Of a stretch of DNA of 64,000 nucleotides, positions 40,201-51,447 are shown one piece after another. Under the pieces are notes generated by a model, which was not told where the DNA came from, ran no database searches, and saw only the letters and a program-made list of their open reading frames with translations. This stretch comes from Lucifuga dentata (lineage: Eukaryota; Chordata; Actinopteri; Ophidiiformes; Bythitidae). Where the stretch lies: contig VXCM01000444.1 of assembly GCA_014773175.1 (NCBI GenBank), positions 70,102 through 134,101 of the forward strand, read 5' to 3'. Position numbers and translations under genes: made by a program. Positions within the stretch are counted from its first letter, which is position 1. Each line of letters starts with the position of its first letter.

Positions 40201-42991
40201 CATATTACAGAGCAGAAGAGAAACTGTTTACCATGATCTACAACCCACTGATCCTAATGATGAACTGAACTGTTTTTGCACATCTCATACAGGATTTCTG
40301 GACAAGAACAATGATTTGCTGAACAGAAACCTGAAAGAGGTGAGAGTAATCAAACTCCAACCATAACGCTCTGCATCTCCTGCACTGTCAGAGTGAGGAG
40401 GAAGAGAGAGGTGTGCTGCGTTGACATGGTTTTGTGGTTTGGTCTCTTTTCAGGTCATGTGCCAGTCAGGCAACCTGATCCTAAGTCATTGCTTCCGCAG
40501 AGAGGAAGTGATAGACCAGAAACGCCCTGAGATGGTGAGAATTACTCTCTCTTTTTCCTTGATCTTTCTGACTCTCTCTTTCCTCTTTCCACTTTTCTCC
40601 CTTTTGGCTGGTTTTGAAAGTCTGTCTTTGAAATTCTGATTATAAAAATCCTTTGGAATTCTCTCTCTGTCATACACACACAATGCAAATGTGCAGAGAA
40701 GTTTTCATAGTTTTACTTTTCTCCTGACCTTTGTAGGCTGCTACTCAGTTTAAAAACAGCCTGATGAAACTTATGGAGATCCTCATGTCTAAAGAGCCAT
40801 CATATGTGCGCTGCATCAAACCTAATGATGCCAAACAACCAGGTACAGATACCATATTGTAATATCATTTTCTGCTATATTACATTATATAGTCTAATAC
40901 GTGCCACTAGTGTGTGCCATAATTGAGTCACAGGCTTCACTGAATAACATCTCTACCTGCAGGCCAGTTTGATGAAGTTCTGGTCAGACACCAAGTGAAG
41001 TATCTGGGTCTGATGGAAAATCTGAGGGTCAGGAGAGCGGGCTTTGCTTACAGACGTCGCTTTGAAGCGTTCCTACAGAGGTGACCCACTTAACACCCCT
41101 CTGGATGACTAACTGCCTCAGTGACTGACTTTTATGCATCTGTGCTCTATACTCAGCCTTCTGTCTGTGTAATTATGTGCGTATGTCTTTAGGTATAAGC
41201 CTCTGTGCCCTGAGACATGGCCAAATTGGCATGGCAAACTCATAGATGGTGTGTCAACGCTGGTCAATCACTTGGGCTACAAACCAGAAGAATACAAACT
41301 GGGCAGGTAACGACGGAGAGGGGTAGTTAGAGAGCTAATAAGTGAGTCATGTTACAAAATGTGATAACAATTTCTACTTTCTTCAGGTCCAAAATCTTCA
41401 TTCGTTTCCCAAAAACCCTGTTCAACACTGAGGATGTGCTAGAAGCCAAAAAGCCAGACATTGGTAAGGATCAGTTATGCAGATCATAAACATAGGGAAA
41501 CCTGGGATTGAATAGTTATAATTTCATGATCAAAGGGGAAAATGTGCAGTGGTGGTAGAGTTGATGATGTTCACTGATGGGAAGTCAATCAGGGATCAGC
41601 GACTCCTGCTGGCTGGTCGGTGTGCCTGCATGGAAGATGTTGGGATCTGGGTGAGTTAGCAGGAACTTTCTCTGCATGTTATACCTGCTGGTCACTGGCA
41701 GGTTCAAAGAAGCAGTGAGTGTCTGGCGATTCAACATGTAAGTAGACGTGCACACCCTCCCCTCCCTGGGGAAACAGGGAAATGTAAAAACGATTAACTT
41801 AAGTCACATATAATGAATTACTTTCTGTAGGAGCCAAAGAGCTATTTATAGAGTGTGTATGCAAATAGTTCTCATGACTTCTAGAATGTCATTGAGTTAT
41901 GTGTATGGTGTGTATTGCATCTGCCCTTACCTGCAGGAAATCTTTATAGACAGGAAGTAAGGGGAAAAAATAGAGCAGGCTGTAGTGGGACAGGAGACAG
42001 TGTATTTGACCATACATTTGCAGACTGCTGCAACTGCCATAATTTATCTGCTACTAGTTACCAGTCATCACTTCTGTGTTTCTGTGTTTGGCTCCAGCTT
42101 TGAGTCTGCAGACATCATGGAGAGGTTACAGGGAGAGATCCAAGTACCAACGCATCAGACATGCAGGTCAGGGCATCTCCCCATATTGGCTCATTCACAG
42201 CGTCTTGCTTTTCCCTTATTAAACAGTCTGAAACAACACAGAATAAAGCAGTAACTCAACTACTTTTATGATTTCCATTTTTGAATTTTGAATTTGCATT
42301 CCAGACTAATTTAGTTTGAGCTAAATTTAGTTTGAGCTAAGCTCGGATGGAAGCTTAGTTTCATTTTTTGACTTCCCATAAATTATTTCAACATGTTTAA
42401 ATTTTTTAGGTTAGCAGTATCTAATTTGTGTACATACATATATACCAATACTAATAATAATAATAATAATAATAATAACAATAATAATAACAATAATAAT
42501 AACAATAATAAAAGATATGTATTTTTAGGCTAAANAATAATAATAACAATAATAATAACAATAATAATAACAATAATAAAAGATATGTATTTTTAGGCTA
42601 AATTGAAACAGTATAATTGAAAACAATTCAAATGAATTTTGAAGATGAAAGCCCCGATTGCAGTTGGTGTCCTTTTCACTTCAGCCACCAGAGTCTACAT
42701 TCCCTGTGGACTGTGTAGCTGCAAATGAAATGCAAACATGACGATACTTGAAAGCTGGGACAGAAAGGGCACTGTACAATCCTGGATTGGAGCTTTAATT
42801 TCCAATATAGATTTCCAATATAGATTCCAATATAGACTCTGGTGTCAGGATTTTTATGGTGTGTGGATTTTACTGTTATTTTCTTTTTTAACATCTCTGT
42901 CAGGCCTCCCAGCTTAGTTCCATTATAGCTAAGTTTGCTGTACTAACCTTATTAACTTGGGTGAAGTTGTCTTGGTGTTAATGTATGCATG

Positions 42992-43042
<51 letters not shown>

Positions 43043-44415
43043 GTGATAGTGATCCAGTCTGGATGGCGAGGGATGAAAGCACGCAGGAGGGCTGCGAGGC
43101 GTCGGCAGGCTGCTGATTTAATACGCAGGTGCTTGATGGTTACGTTATTGTTACTTATGTTTGCAATTAGATTTTGCATGCGTAATTCATTTTGTTCTCT
43201 TGCCTCTGTCTTCTTTGCCAGGTTCATCAAAGGCTTCATCTACCGTCGTGAGGAATACTGCTCTGAGAATGAGTATTTCCTGGATCATGTGCGGTACTCC
43301 TTCCTAATGAAGCTACGCAAAAACCTGCCCAAGAGTGTTTTGGACAAAAGCTGGCCAACACCTCCTCCCTCCCTCACCGAGGTNAAAAACCTGCCCAAGA
43401 GTGTTTTGGACAAAAGCTGGCCAACACCTCCTCCCTCCCTCACCGAGGTACAGTCTATAAACGGCGCAACTCAGCTGACTCACACGTCATCACACATTTT
43501 ACAAATAAAAGCAAATGGCTTATTACACACAGACATCCGAGCACCTGCGGAAGTTGCACATGCGGAACATGGTAATGAAGTACTGCCAGAGAATCCAGCC
43601 TGAATGGAAGAAGCAGGTACAGTGCACCCACAACAGATGATATTTTTATAATGAACATGGTGATTTGTTTTATCTGGGTGACATAATGGCATGGCAGTTA
43701 GCTCTGTCACCTTGCAGGAAGAAGGACTTGGGTTTGAATCAGACCGGGGTTTTTCTGTGTGGAGTTTGTGCTCTGGGTGAATTGGAAAACTAAATTCACT
43801 AAATGCTAAACGAGGTATCCTGCCTGTTGGATTTGACTTTTCCCCTCTCAACCCTGCACGCAAGATACATAGGTATTGAGAATGGATGGATGGATTTTTC
43901 ATCTTGCTTATTTTTTTTTTTCTTCTTTTAGATGGAACAGAAAGTTGTAGCCAGCGAGATATTCAAAGACCAGAAAGACAGTTACCCGCAAAGTGTTGGC
44001 AGGCTGTTTCTGGACTCCAGACTTGGTATGTGTCCATACATGCATATACATACAGTATCATGCACATAGTTGCACACAAAGTTTAATAGCGGCTTTGCTT
44101 TTCCTTTTTTATAGAACGTGATGAAGTCAGTCTCAAAGTCATTCAGACCCTTAGCAATGAGAAAGTGCAGGTGAGACTAAATATATATATTAAAAGATGT
44201 TTATTTAACGCCATTTGTGTCACATTTGATACATAATTTTATGAGACTTCTACATCATCAGCATGAATAGTTATTGACCAAAACTCCTATTATATTGTAT
44301 CTAAAAAAAAAAAATGTTGCCGTTTAAATCCTGTTGAGTTAAATAAATGCCTGATATATCAAATGTGATACAAAAAAAAAATCATATATGCAAAAAAAAT
44401 TCAGATTTTTTTGTT

Positions 44416-44451
<36 letters not shown>

Positions 44452-45829
44452 NTCAGGCTTTACAGGGTTAAAAAAAAAAAAAGCTCTACCACAACAGAAT
44501 AAACTTTTGTCTGCCTCCTGGTTACATGTCTTCCTGTGTTACTCTTCAGTATGGCGTTCCAGTCACAAAGTATGACAGGCGCGGTTTCAAGGCTCGCCCT
44601 CGCCAGCTCCTCCTCGCAGCCTCCTTCGCTGTGCTGGTGGACAGGACCAAGATCAAGCAGAGGTTTGACTACTCATCTCTGAGAGGTGAAGACCTGCCCT
44701 GAGGGAGGGTAGGAGGGATTTAGAGAAATATGACATCACATGTTAAGACACTGAATGGTTCATTGCTCTGCATTTTTATTTCTGTAGTATTGTAATATGT
44801 CAGCATTTGTGACAGTATTTGTTGAATTTATTTTGCATTACATACCCACCAAATTTAGTTTCTTTCTCTCAGTCTTAAACAGTTGCAGTAGCACAGTCAC
44901 CTTTCCTGTGTACTTCTATAGAAATATTTGTGGCAGTTTTATCGTCCAGTGCTCTTGCCATTATTTGGTTGAAAAACAAATGAAAGTAGCAAGAATGTTT
45001 CTTTGCTGCTGTTTGTCATCAAAGAGACTTTAGATATTAGACGAAGACTTTAATCAAACCAAGTCAGGAGATGATGGCAACTGTAACAATTCCACAGATA
45101 TTGAAAATTTTTAGTAAGCATAATTTCTACTGACAAAAAAAAAAAAAAAAAAAATTTGGCTAATACATCACTGATTAAGTCATTTCCACTCAGCACTGCC
45201 TGTGATTGTGTTCCTCAGTTCAGTTCAGGGTCCAAGCCAGCATCTGTCTTTTTCCACAGGCATCTCTGTGGGCTCTCTTAGTGATGGGATGTTTGTCCTG
45301 CACTTGCCCAATGAGGACAATAGGCAGAAGGTACAGTAAGAAACAAAGAGTCATAATAGTTCAGGCAAGCTGCTGTGGTGGCACCACACTGTCTCTAAAT
45401 CCAGCCGTGTCTCCCTCAGGGGGACGCAGTGCTGTATTGTGACCACGTGATTGAGCTGGTGACAAAACTAGCCATGATGGCCAGCAGGACCGATCACGTC
45501 AATGTCAGCCCCGGCAGGTGAAGCCCCGCGACTGCTTATCCACGATCAGTAGTCGTAGCTCGGCCTACTCATCCTCATGTCCTCTCTGCAGCATTAGGTT
45601 TGCTGTGGCTCACGGCAAGGAAGGGATCATCGATTTTGTCAGGGGCTCGGAACTCAAGGTGGCCAAAGGCAAGCATGGACATCTGCTAGTGGTGAGTCAT
45701 TGGCTGTTTGGATGTCATGTATGGAGCCGGTGGAGGGGATGTGTGTGGGGGGGGTTGTTCATTATTACAAACAAGTTGATTCAATCTGATTTCGCTTTGC
45801 AGACTGCCCCTCGGATCAGCACAACATGA
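31974..45829 (+). CDS. myo1c: myo1c (unconventional class I myosin)
   Basis: 32 coding exons: 31974-31991, 35299-35457, 35565-35680, 36394-36592, 36781-36861, 36983-37162, 37306-37404, 38530-38643, 38741-38812, 38900-39019, 39121-39200, 39330-39435, 39562-39642, 39796-39887, 40020-40114, 40293-40339, 40454-40534, 40737-40842, 40963-41080, 41193-41306, 41387-41463, 42098-42166, 43044-43128, 43222-43381, 43533-43616, 43932-44025, 44115-44170, 44550-44685, 45260-45330, 45420-45517, 45592-45691, 45803-45829. Sum 3135 nt, 1044 residues, the length of mammalian MYO1C isoform b, whose MRYR start matches MRYQ here. M18 (35332) matches the shorter isoform start. Motor: P-loop GESGAGKT 122-129, switch [10 protein letters not shown] 174-182, switch II DIYGFE 401-406. 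IQ repeats for calmodulin about 719-775; basic TH1 lipid-binding tail to the end. Actin-based motor linking membranes to cortex. Closer to MYO1C than MYO1H (VSSINDK, FLDHVR, SWPTPPP). Which teleost duplicate it is cannot be told. Confidence 0.95.
31992..35298 (+). other. myo1c: myo1c intron 1
   Basis: 3.3 kb between the six-codon first exon and exon 2. It contains an A run with an N at 33441 and a MITE-like block at 34785-35233. I looked for an exon equivalent to the nuclear-isoform start of mammalian MYO1C and did not recognise one. Confidence 0.6.
34785..35233. mobile_element. Possible MITE of a second family in myo1c intron 1
   Basis: It begins CTAAAGGAGACATATTATGC, a start I associate with a widespread teleost short repeat, and ends GCACATCCTCTTTAA, giving imperfect terminal inverted repeats. 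It contains a (TG)n(TCTG)n microsatellite at 35047-35087. The right end lies 65 bp before myo1c exon 2. Confidence 0.45.
37163..37234. repeat. (GT)15(GA)n microsatellite beginning at the myo1c exon 6 donor
   Basis: Exon 6 ends AAG at 37162. The intron starts with 15 uninterrupted GT units (37163-37192), then about 42 bp of GA units. The splice-donor GT is the first unit of the repeat. Confidence 0.95.
42440..42602. repeat. (AAT)n/(AAC) microsatellite with artefactual duplication at N 42535
   Basis: The trinucleotide run is followed by AAAGATATGTATTTTTAGGC. A 67-bp block ending in GGCTAAA is present on both sides of the N, as at the other joins. Confidence 0.85.
42995..43039. repeat. (TG)n microsatellite in place of the polypyrimidine tract of myo1c exon 23
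   Basis: 45 bp of TG units, then TATAG; the acceptor AG is at 43042-43043 and exon 23 starts at 43044. No pyrimidine tract separates repeat and acceptor. Confidence 0.95.
43319..43449. repeat. Artefactual 65-bp duplication inside myo1c exon 24
   Basis: 43319-43383 equals 43385-43449 with an N at 43384. The block is coding ([20 protein letters not shown]) plus the donor GT. A naive model reads the segment twice with an X between. Only one copy keeps the 1044-residue length and matches the family. Confidence 0.93.
43678..43893 (+). mobile_element. tRNA-derived SINE (degenerate) in myo1c intron 25
   Basis: The head has Pol III box-like words: GGCAGTTAGCTCTGT (A-box-like) and GGGTTTGAATCAGACC (B-box-like, against GGTTCGANTCC). 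It is followed by TTTCTGTGTGGAGTTTG, typical of teleost tRNA-head/L2-tail SINEs, and ends in GAATGGATGGATGG. It is not a functional tRNA gene. The tail ends 38 bp before myo1c exon 26. Confidence 0.75.
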
Positions 45830-46676
45830 TTGCAGTAATGACAAACAGCGACCAAGGTTCTTTGGGGGAACCAGGAAAGCAGTAATCCTTTAAGCTAAGC
45901 AAAAGGTTTGCCATTCAGAATTTATTTGTTAGTTTACTGCAGATAGGATGATACCACAAACATACAAATCTTACCAAAACTGCAAGAAGATACCAAAAAT
46001 TCCAAAAATGCATCTTCATTAATACCAGAATGTTTTCAGCGTTGCAATAATTCCTGATAAGCAATGATTTTTGTAAAGATTAGACAATCACAACACCAAG
46101 TTGTTACAGTTTCAAATAGTTCATCTTTATTGTGCAGTCACACGTAAATGTATGTTCGCTATCAAATACAAAATGTTTTATGTAATATAAAATACTGTAT
46201 CTATATATTGTAAAAGAAATAAAATAAAAAGTGACCCCTTTCAAATAAATAGTATGTAATAAATATGTCAATAAATATTAAATATATCATTGGAAAGTCC
46301 AGTAGATTGAGGGCTGGGGAAGAACAGCATGATGGGAAGTGTTCTGTCTATTCTGGGTGCTTATTAGTTACCACTAAATGAGAGACAGAAACTTTGGGAA
46401 ATACCCAGAAAAGCCCTGAAGCATACAGTAATACACCATATAAAAAGGTACAAACTAAATGCAATGAGAACCCCATATAACATGCTGACAACACTACTAA
46501 TGCGCACAAACACCGTCTCGACAGCGTTTGTGAGGAGTCATTAAATTGTGTGGTTTTCATAATGATTGTCCTCGTTTTTGTCTTAGATCCTCATTTTCTG
46601 TTCAATTTTGTGTGCCTGTAGCTTTTGCTTGTTTGTGTGTATAATCGGGGCCCCAGCGTTCTGTTTCAGTATTGAG
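45830..46676. other. Shared tail-to-tail region of myo1c and the cytokine gene
   Basis: Convergent 3' UTRs. A plus-strand AATAAA at 46218-46223 suits myo1c. A minus-strand AATAAA (plus TTTATT at 46126-46131) suits the cytokine transcript. If both are used the transcripts overlap by about 100 bp or more. Confidence 0.5.
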
Positions 46677-48564
46677 TCATGCGTGTGTTTTTGAGGCCAG
46701 AAGGAGGAAGTCTCTTGCCAGCTTGGTGAGATAGAGATCCAGATCCCTCAGAATGATGTAACCCTCCACCCGGCTGTCCCACGTCTCCTGGGGTTTGACC
46801 TGGGGACTGAAAGATGTCCGTACAGTGGGGGAAGTCGGCCTTATCCTGAAGTTCTTCACGTGGTTCATCTGAAGAAGAAAGCAAAACAGAAATGTTATCA
46901 GACCACTTCTTCCAGAAGGGGGACCAAATGTGTGACCTGACAGAGTGTGTGTATGTGTGTGCACCTGATTCCTGACTTGTCTCATGAGGTCCCTCAGATC
47001 CAGCTCAATGTGTTCCATGCTCTGAGGCAATGTGACGGAGGTCTGTGCCACCATCTGCTCTTTCTCCGCGTTCTCCAGCTGTTTTCTCTTCCTGTCTAGC
47101 ATATTCCAGTAGGCGTGCATGTCCCAGAAAGCAGCGTGCAACCGTTCCCAGTCCTGAACACACAACAGAGGTCATTTACTTTGATTACATAATGAAAATG
47201 TTGCACAACCACTTTCTATGCTTGAATTGGTAAAAGGGGAATTCCACTCAAATTTTCTTAAATTTTAGGCTGTTATTCAGCAAGAGTAAACATTTTGACG
47301 ATGTCATTGGTTTCATTTGGTTTCCTTTGAGTTCATAAAAAAAATCTCAAAATAATGGGGAAAAATCCTCTGAAATTTTGGTGAAAATTGATTTTCCTGT
47401 GGAATAACAACCAGAAATGGGCTTTCTATGGGACTCCATTCTTTTTTAATTATTTTATTTATATTTATTCACATTGATACACATCACAAGAACAAAACAA
47501 TAAACTCCCAAAAGACTAACATAACTCTCAAATATAGCAAAGAAAAAAAAAAAACTATTAAGTACCTTTAAGGTAACCTAGAAAGTCCCCAGATTTTATA
47601 TTTATCTTTATCGTATTTTTCTAATCTTCTAATTAACATAGCCTCATAAGACATTGTTTTCACCAATACATTCATCCATTCCCTGTAGGAGGGGGCTTCA
47701 GTGCTCTTCCAATGCCTAAGAATAAGTCTCAGTGCTGATACTACACCCAGAGTTAACACTTTAAACTGAGTCTTATTAATTCCTTTAACTTCATTTTTAT
47801 AATTTAAGAGAGAAAGTTTCTGTGTCCAAGAAACAGGAAATCCCAACTCCCATAGTTTGCAACGTTTTATCCCCAAAATGGATAAACAACAGAAGAGTTC
47901 CACAAGGAAACATCCCTTTCTCTTCTTTACATCTCTAATATAAGTCATGATCTACAAGATCCATTCTTTTTAATTTACTGGGAGTAAAATAATATCTATC
48001 TAGCAGCACTTTATACATTATACCTTTTCCTTTGGCCTCCCTTAAATTCTTTCCAATATTTGAAATTATATTTAGCTAAGAATTCTTATCAATCTCTGAA
48101 TCCAAATCCTTCTGCCATATAATTCGGAGACTCACATTTATCACTCTTTACTTTTATGGGATTCCATTCTAATACAGATACTGACCGTCAGCCTTAGCCA
48201 GCTGTAGAAGTCTGTAGAAAGTAATGGCAGACCCTTCAACTGCTGGCTTCTGTCTTCAAAGTGCTTATTTCCCAATTGCTGCTCTTTCTGTGGATCAAAC
48301 ATAGTAACAAACAATGGTAGTTATAGGATGCTGATGTCCTGTGTTTGGGATGTGGAGCTGATGAGGATTAGGATGACCATAAGAATATTTCTCTCAACTC
48401 ACATATTCCCTGAGCAGCTGCTGGACGCGGGTCCGGGTGGACCTGGTGAGACAAAGGGAGTTGTTGTATTTGGCCCTCTGGACGACTGAAGCAGAATCAC
48501 AGCGAAATTCCACAAAGCTCAGGATACAGCAAAGAGGAATGAGAGCCTGCCACCAAACATTCAT
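46677..48564 (-). CDS. Interleukin-6 superfamily cytokine (CNTF/CLCF1/M17-like)
   Basis: Four exons read right to left: 48564-48403, 48287-48186, 47153-46965, 46868-46677, all joined in phase 0, giving 214 residues. The start MNVWWQALIPLCCILSFVEF looks like a secretion signal. Helix A lies in SLCLTRSTRTRVQQLLREY, the AB loop carries LKGLPLLSTDFYSWL, helix B starts DWERLHAAFWDMHAYW, and the C-terminal helix is EGYIILRDLDLYLTKLARDF. Size, exon pattern and these segments resemble CNTF/CLCF1/LIF-type four-helix cytokines, which act through gp130-type receptors and JAK/STAT. CLCF1's GPPFNEPDF-like loop is absent, so the teleost M17 cytokine is the best candidate, but I could not confirm this and leave the symbol empty. 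An acceptor CAG directly precedes the ATG, so a further upstream exon, possibly with a different start, may exist. Intron 2 holds an L1 insertion. Confidence 0.8.
47443..48154 (-). mobile_element. 5'-truncated L1-type LINE in cytokine intron 2
   Basis: About 710 bp flanked by a 16-bp target-site duplication with one mismatch: TATGGGACTCCATTCT at 47427-47442 and TATGGGATTCCATTCT at 48155-48170. Read on the minus strand it contains the end of an ORF2-like frame (47948-47568) with ILRHWKSTEAPSYREW and a KIWG motif, the usual C-terminus of fish L1-like polymerases, and ends A-rich next to the duplication. No intact protein remains. Confidence 0.75.
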
Positions 48565-48565
48565 C

Positions 48566-49712
48566 TGGAAGAGAGATGAGTGTTATTGGTGATATTACAT
48601 ATATATATTGTCATCACAGATTAAATTATTGCAAACAGCTCATTTGGTCAACTGTCTTTCAGGAATGAGCTGATAAAGATGCGTCATCAACATACAGTAT
48701 CACTTCCAAATCAAACTAGCTTGATCCGGGTAAGTACACTTGATTCTGTCTTTATGGGAAATCGGTGACTATTTCCAAAATTAGCATCTGAAGGGAAGTC
48801 CTTAAAAGAAGAAGACCCAACATTTCGCACAACCACACACAACATCCTGATGCACGCTTTCTTATGCAATTCATTACCATTACATTTTTTTCTTACAAGC
48901 ACAAATGCTTTCAGAGTTTGAGGAAGTGCTGTTTTAGTATTTTCAGTTTTTTGTGGCAAGGTCCAGAAACGAACCACAGAACTGCATAATTCAGGGTAGA
49001 CGAAGTGTCCATCATGCCACACAGCTGTTCTCCTGCAGCGGCAGACTTATTGTCCAACAGACTCAGACACTCAGCTTACAAGTAAAGCCTTGTGCAGTTG
49101 AGTTTGATCAATAGAAAAAGTGCAGATATTTACATATTCTGGTATTTTCATTAAGTTCCATCATGTGGGGCGTGATGTAACAGAGTCTTCCAATGAACAG
49201 CAAATGAGAATCATAAGACTTTGAGTCATCATGGGTCTAACTCACTAAAAGCACCTTTTTGTCCGCTCTCATGAAGTTCTGATTTGGCATTACAATATTC
49301 TCTAATGATCTCCTAATAACAACAAAAAAGAACATCTACAAAAAAAATATTTGTAAATGGAACTGAAATGTTTATGAAAAGTGAACACGATCAGACACAG
49401 ATGACTTTAAAGTTGACTTGGAGGCTAAGTCTGAATCAGAACATTTCCTACAAATGATTCTATGCAGTGCCATGCACTGTCATAAATACATTTTGCATTC
49501 ATTGCAGCTGTTACTTTACAATTAGCTGCTGCGTGTGTGTGTGTGTGTGTGTGTGTGTTTTTATGTTTGCTAAGGTGCTCACATGCTGATAAAGTGAAAA
49601 TAAAATATTAATTCAGTTTATATCACAGCATAAACAGGTTCACAAATACTCCAACCATCTAACTCCAGTGCAAAGTAGCTACTTACTCAAAATGGACTTA
49701 CCTTGTATAGCT

Positions 49713-49747
<35 letters not shown>

Positions 49748-50400
49748 CACTCTAAGATACCTTCATGCTGTGCTGGAAGTTCACTTACAGTATTTATATT
49801 TATCATATTCTCACTTTCGGTTTCTTGCATGAGCTGGAAGTTTTTTTTCTCACTCTCTCTCTCTCTCTCTTCCACTCTCTTACGGCATCTTGTAGCTACC
49901 AATATGATTCATACAGCAATGAGGAAGTTGTTGAATAAGAATGTGAATATACAGAAGTGTTGGAATGTGGTCGTTTTTATAATTTTCATCTCAATTGTGC
50001 TGCAAAGAAAATACATCTAGTTGTATTTCCTTATTATTTTGGAAGCCGTTTTATTGGGAAAAAGCTTAACATCTGAAAGTGTTTTGTCTTGTTTTCCAAG
50101 AGACAGAAGTTAAGACTTGACTACATCCCCAGGGGATACACCAGGAGTCTCATGATGTAGATAAGTAATCCCTGAAACAGTTGCAGTAAAACTCATGAAA
50201 AAAGAAAAAAAAAAAACAAAACCAAAGCGGTCAGGTCTCTATGAAGGTTCTTGATTTCGTCTCGGTCTCCAAGATTGAGTATCTAGTCATAGTAGTTAAG
50301 GGCAACTGGATTTCTAGTCAGCTCAACTTCACTTTTTTTGCAGTCTTCATTCACACCTTAGGCCAGGCCGCAGTGCAGCCATGTTGCATCGTTAGAGTTA
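48566..50400. other. Spacer upstream of the cytokine gene
   Basis: It contains TG microsatellites at 49532-49558 and 49715-49744 and a short CT run near 49851-49872. The cytokine promoter and any first non-coding exon should lie here, but I cannot place them. Confidence 0.4.
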
Positions 50401-50409
50401 CATATGATG

Positions 50410-50590
50410 GGAGAAATCTTTTGCTTCTCTTTTGAATGGACGTAATTTTAGCATAATTTTGATGAATGTTTTAGATCGTTTTCCTGTTGAAGAATGAAAT
50501 TTTGTTCAATAAGTCACAAACCAGATGGAATCGCATGTCTTTGAAAGATGGAATGGTAATTCTCTTTCTTCATAATTCCTTTTACTTGCA
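50410..50590. mobile_element. Partial copy of a Tc1-like miniature element (interior only)
   Basis: It matches the interior of the element at 50913-51447 over about 170 bp (for example CATAATTTTGATGAATGTTT and GGAATGGTAATTCTCTTTC) with several substitutions, but lacks both terminal repeats. Confidence 0.6.
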
Positions 50591-50619
50591 CTTGTTAGAG
50601 TCACATGAATGGAGGTGCA

Positions 50620-50842
50620 GACTGCTCTGCAATAGCCCTGCGATAGACTGGTGACCTGTCCAGGGTGTACCCTGCCTCTCGCCCAATGGCTGCTGGGATA
50701 GGCTCCAGCAATCCCCCCGTGACCCTTAACAGGACAAACGGGTATAGAAAATGGATGGATGGATGGATGGATGGNGCAATCCCCCCGTGACCCTTAACAG
50801 GACAAACGGGTATAGAAAATGGATGGATGGATGGATGGATGG
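50620..50842 (+). mobile_element. L2-family 3' tail / SINE tail with (ATGG)n
   Basis: The words GACTGGTGACCTGTCCAGGG, GCTGGGATAGGCTCCAGC and GACCCTTAACAGGACAAACG, ending (GGAT)n, form the 3' end typical of fish L2/Maui-type LINEs and the SINEs that borrow it. An N at 50775 lies between a duplicated 67-bp block. Confidence 0.85.
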
Positions 50843-50912
50843 TTTTTCTATCCTGATATAGATGGCTTCCTTAACTCCTCTGACTCCCGTCTTCTGTTCA
50901 ATATACTGTATA

Positions 50913-50946
50913 TACACTACAGGCCAGAAGTTTGAGGCCACCCTCA

Positions 50947-50996
<50 letters not shown>

Positions 50997-51447
50997 NAAC
51001 AAATTAGTTTTTAAGACGAATTTGTCAACATAAAAGCACTTTGAAGTCATTTCAGGCTCAGACTTTGGTTTCATCAAAGTAACCCACTCTGGCCAAGTCA
51101 TAATTCTCAAAACCTTTTACTTCTCTTTTGAATGGATGTAATTTCGGCATAATTTTGATGAATGTTTGGGATCGTTTTCCTGTTGAAGAATGAAATTTTG
51201 ATCAATAAGTTGGAATCGCCTGTCTTTGAAAGATGGAATGGTAATTCTCTTTCTTCATAATTCCTTTAACTTGGACCAAGTCTCCAGATCTCTCTCCCCC
51301 CAAACATCCCCACAGCAAACACAGTGTATTGATGATTTTTTTTTTTAATCTGGGGGTGGCCTCAAACTTCTGGCCTGTAATGTANAGTGTATTGATGATT
51401 TTTTTTTTTAATCTGGGGGTGGCCTCAAACTTCTGGCCTGTAATGTA
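50913..51447. mobile_element. Tc1-like miniature element, copy A
   Basis: The left end TACACTACAGGCCAGAAGTT and the right end GGCCTCAAACTTCTGGCCTG are inverted repeats of about 33 bp bounded by TA. It is interrupted by N at 50997 (A run) and N at 51385 (duplicated right end). No transposase frame. Confidence 0.75.

Noticed and set aside
41915..42097. Extra exon between myo1c exons 21 and 22
   Set aside because: The CTGCAG acceptor-like site opens a frame that stops after three codons, and the flanking exons already join in phase.
43678..43760. Possible tRNA gene
   Set aside because: The B-box-like word is degenerate and is followed by SINE body; no cloverleaf with a sound anticodon stem could be drawn.
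31974..45829. Assignment to MYO1H instead of MYO1C
   Set aside because: The MRY start, [23 protein letters not shown] and SWPTPPP segments fit MYO1C better, although a teleost myo1h-like duplicate cannot be wholly excluded.
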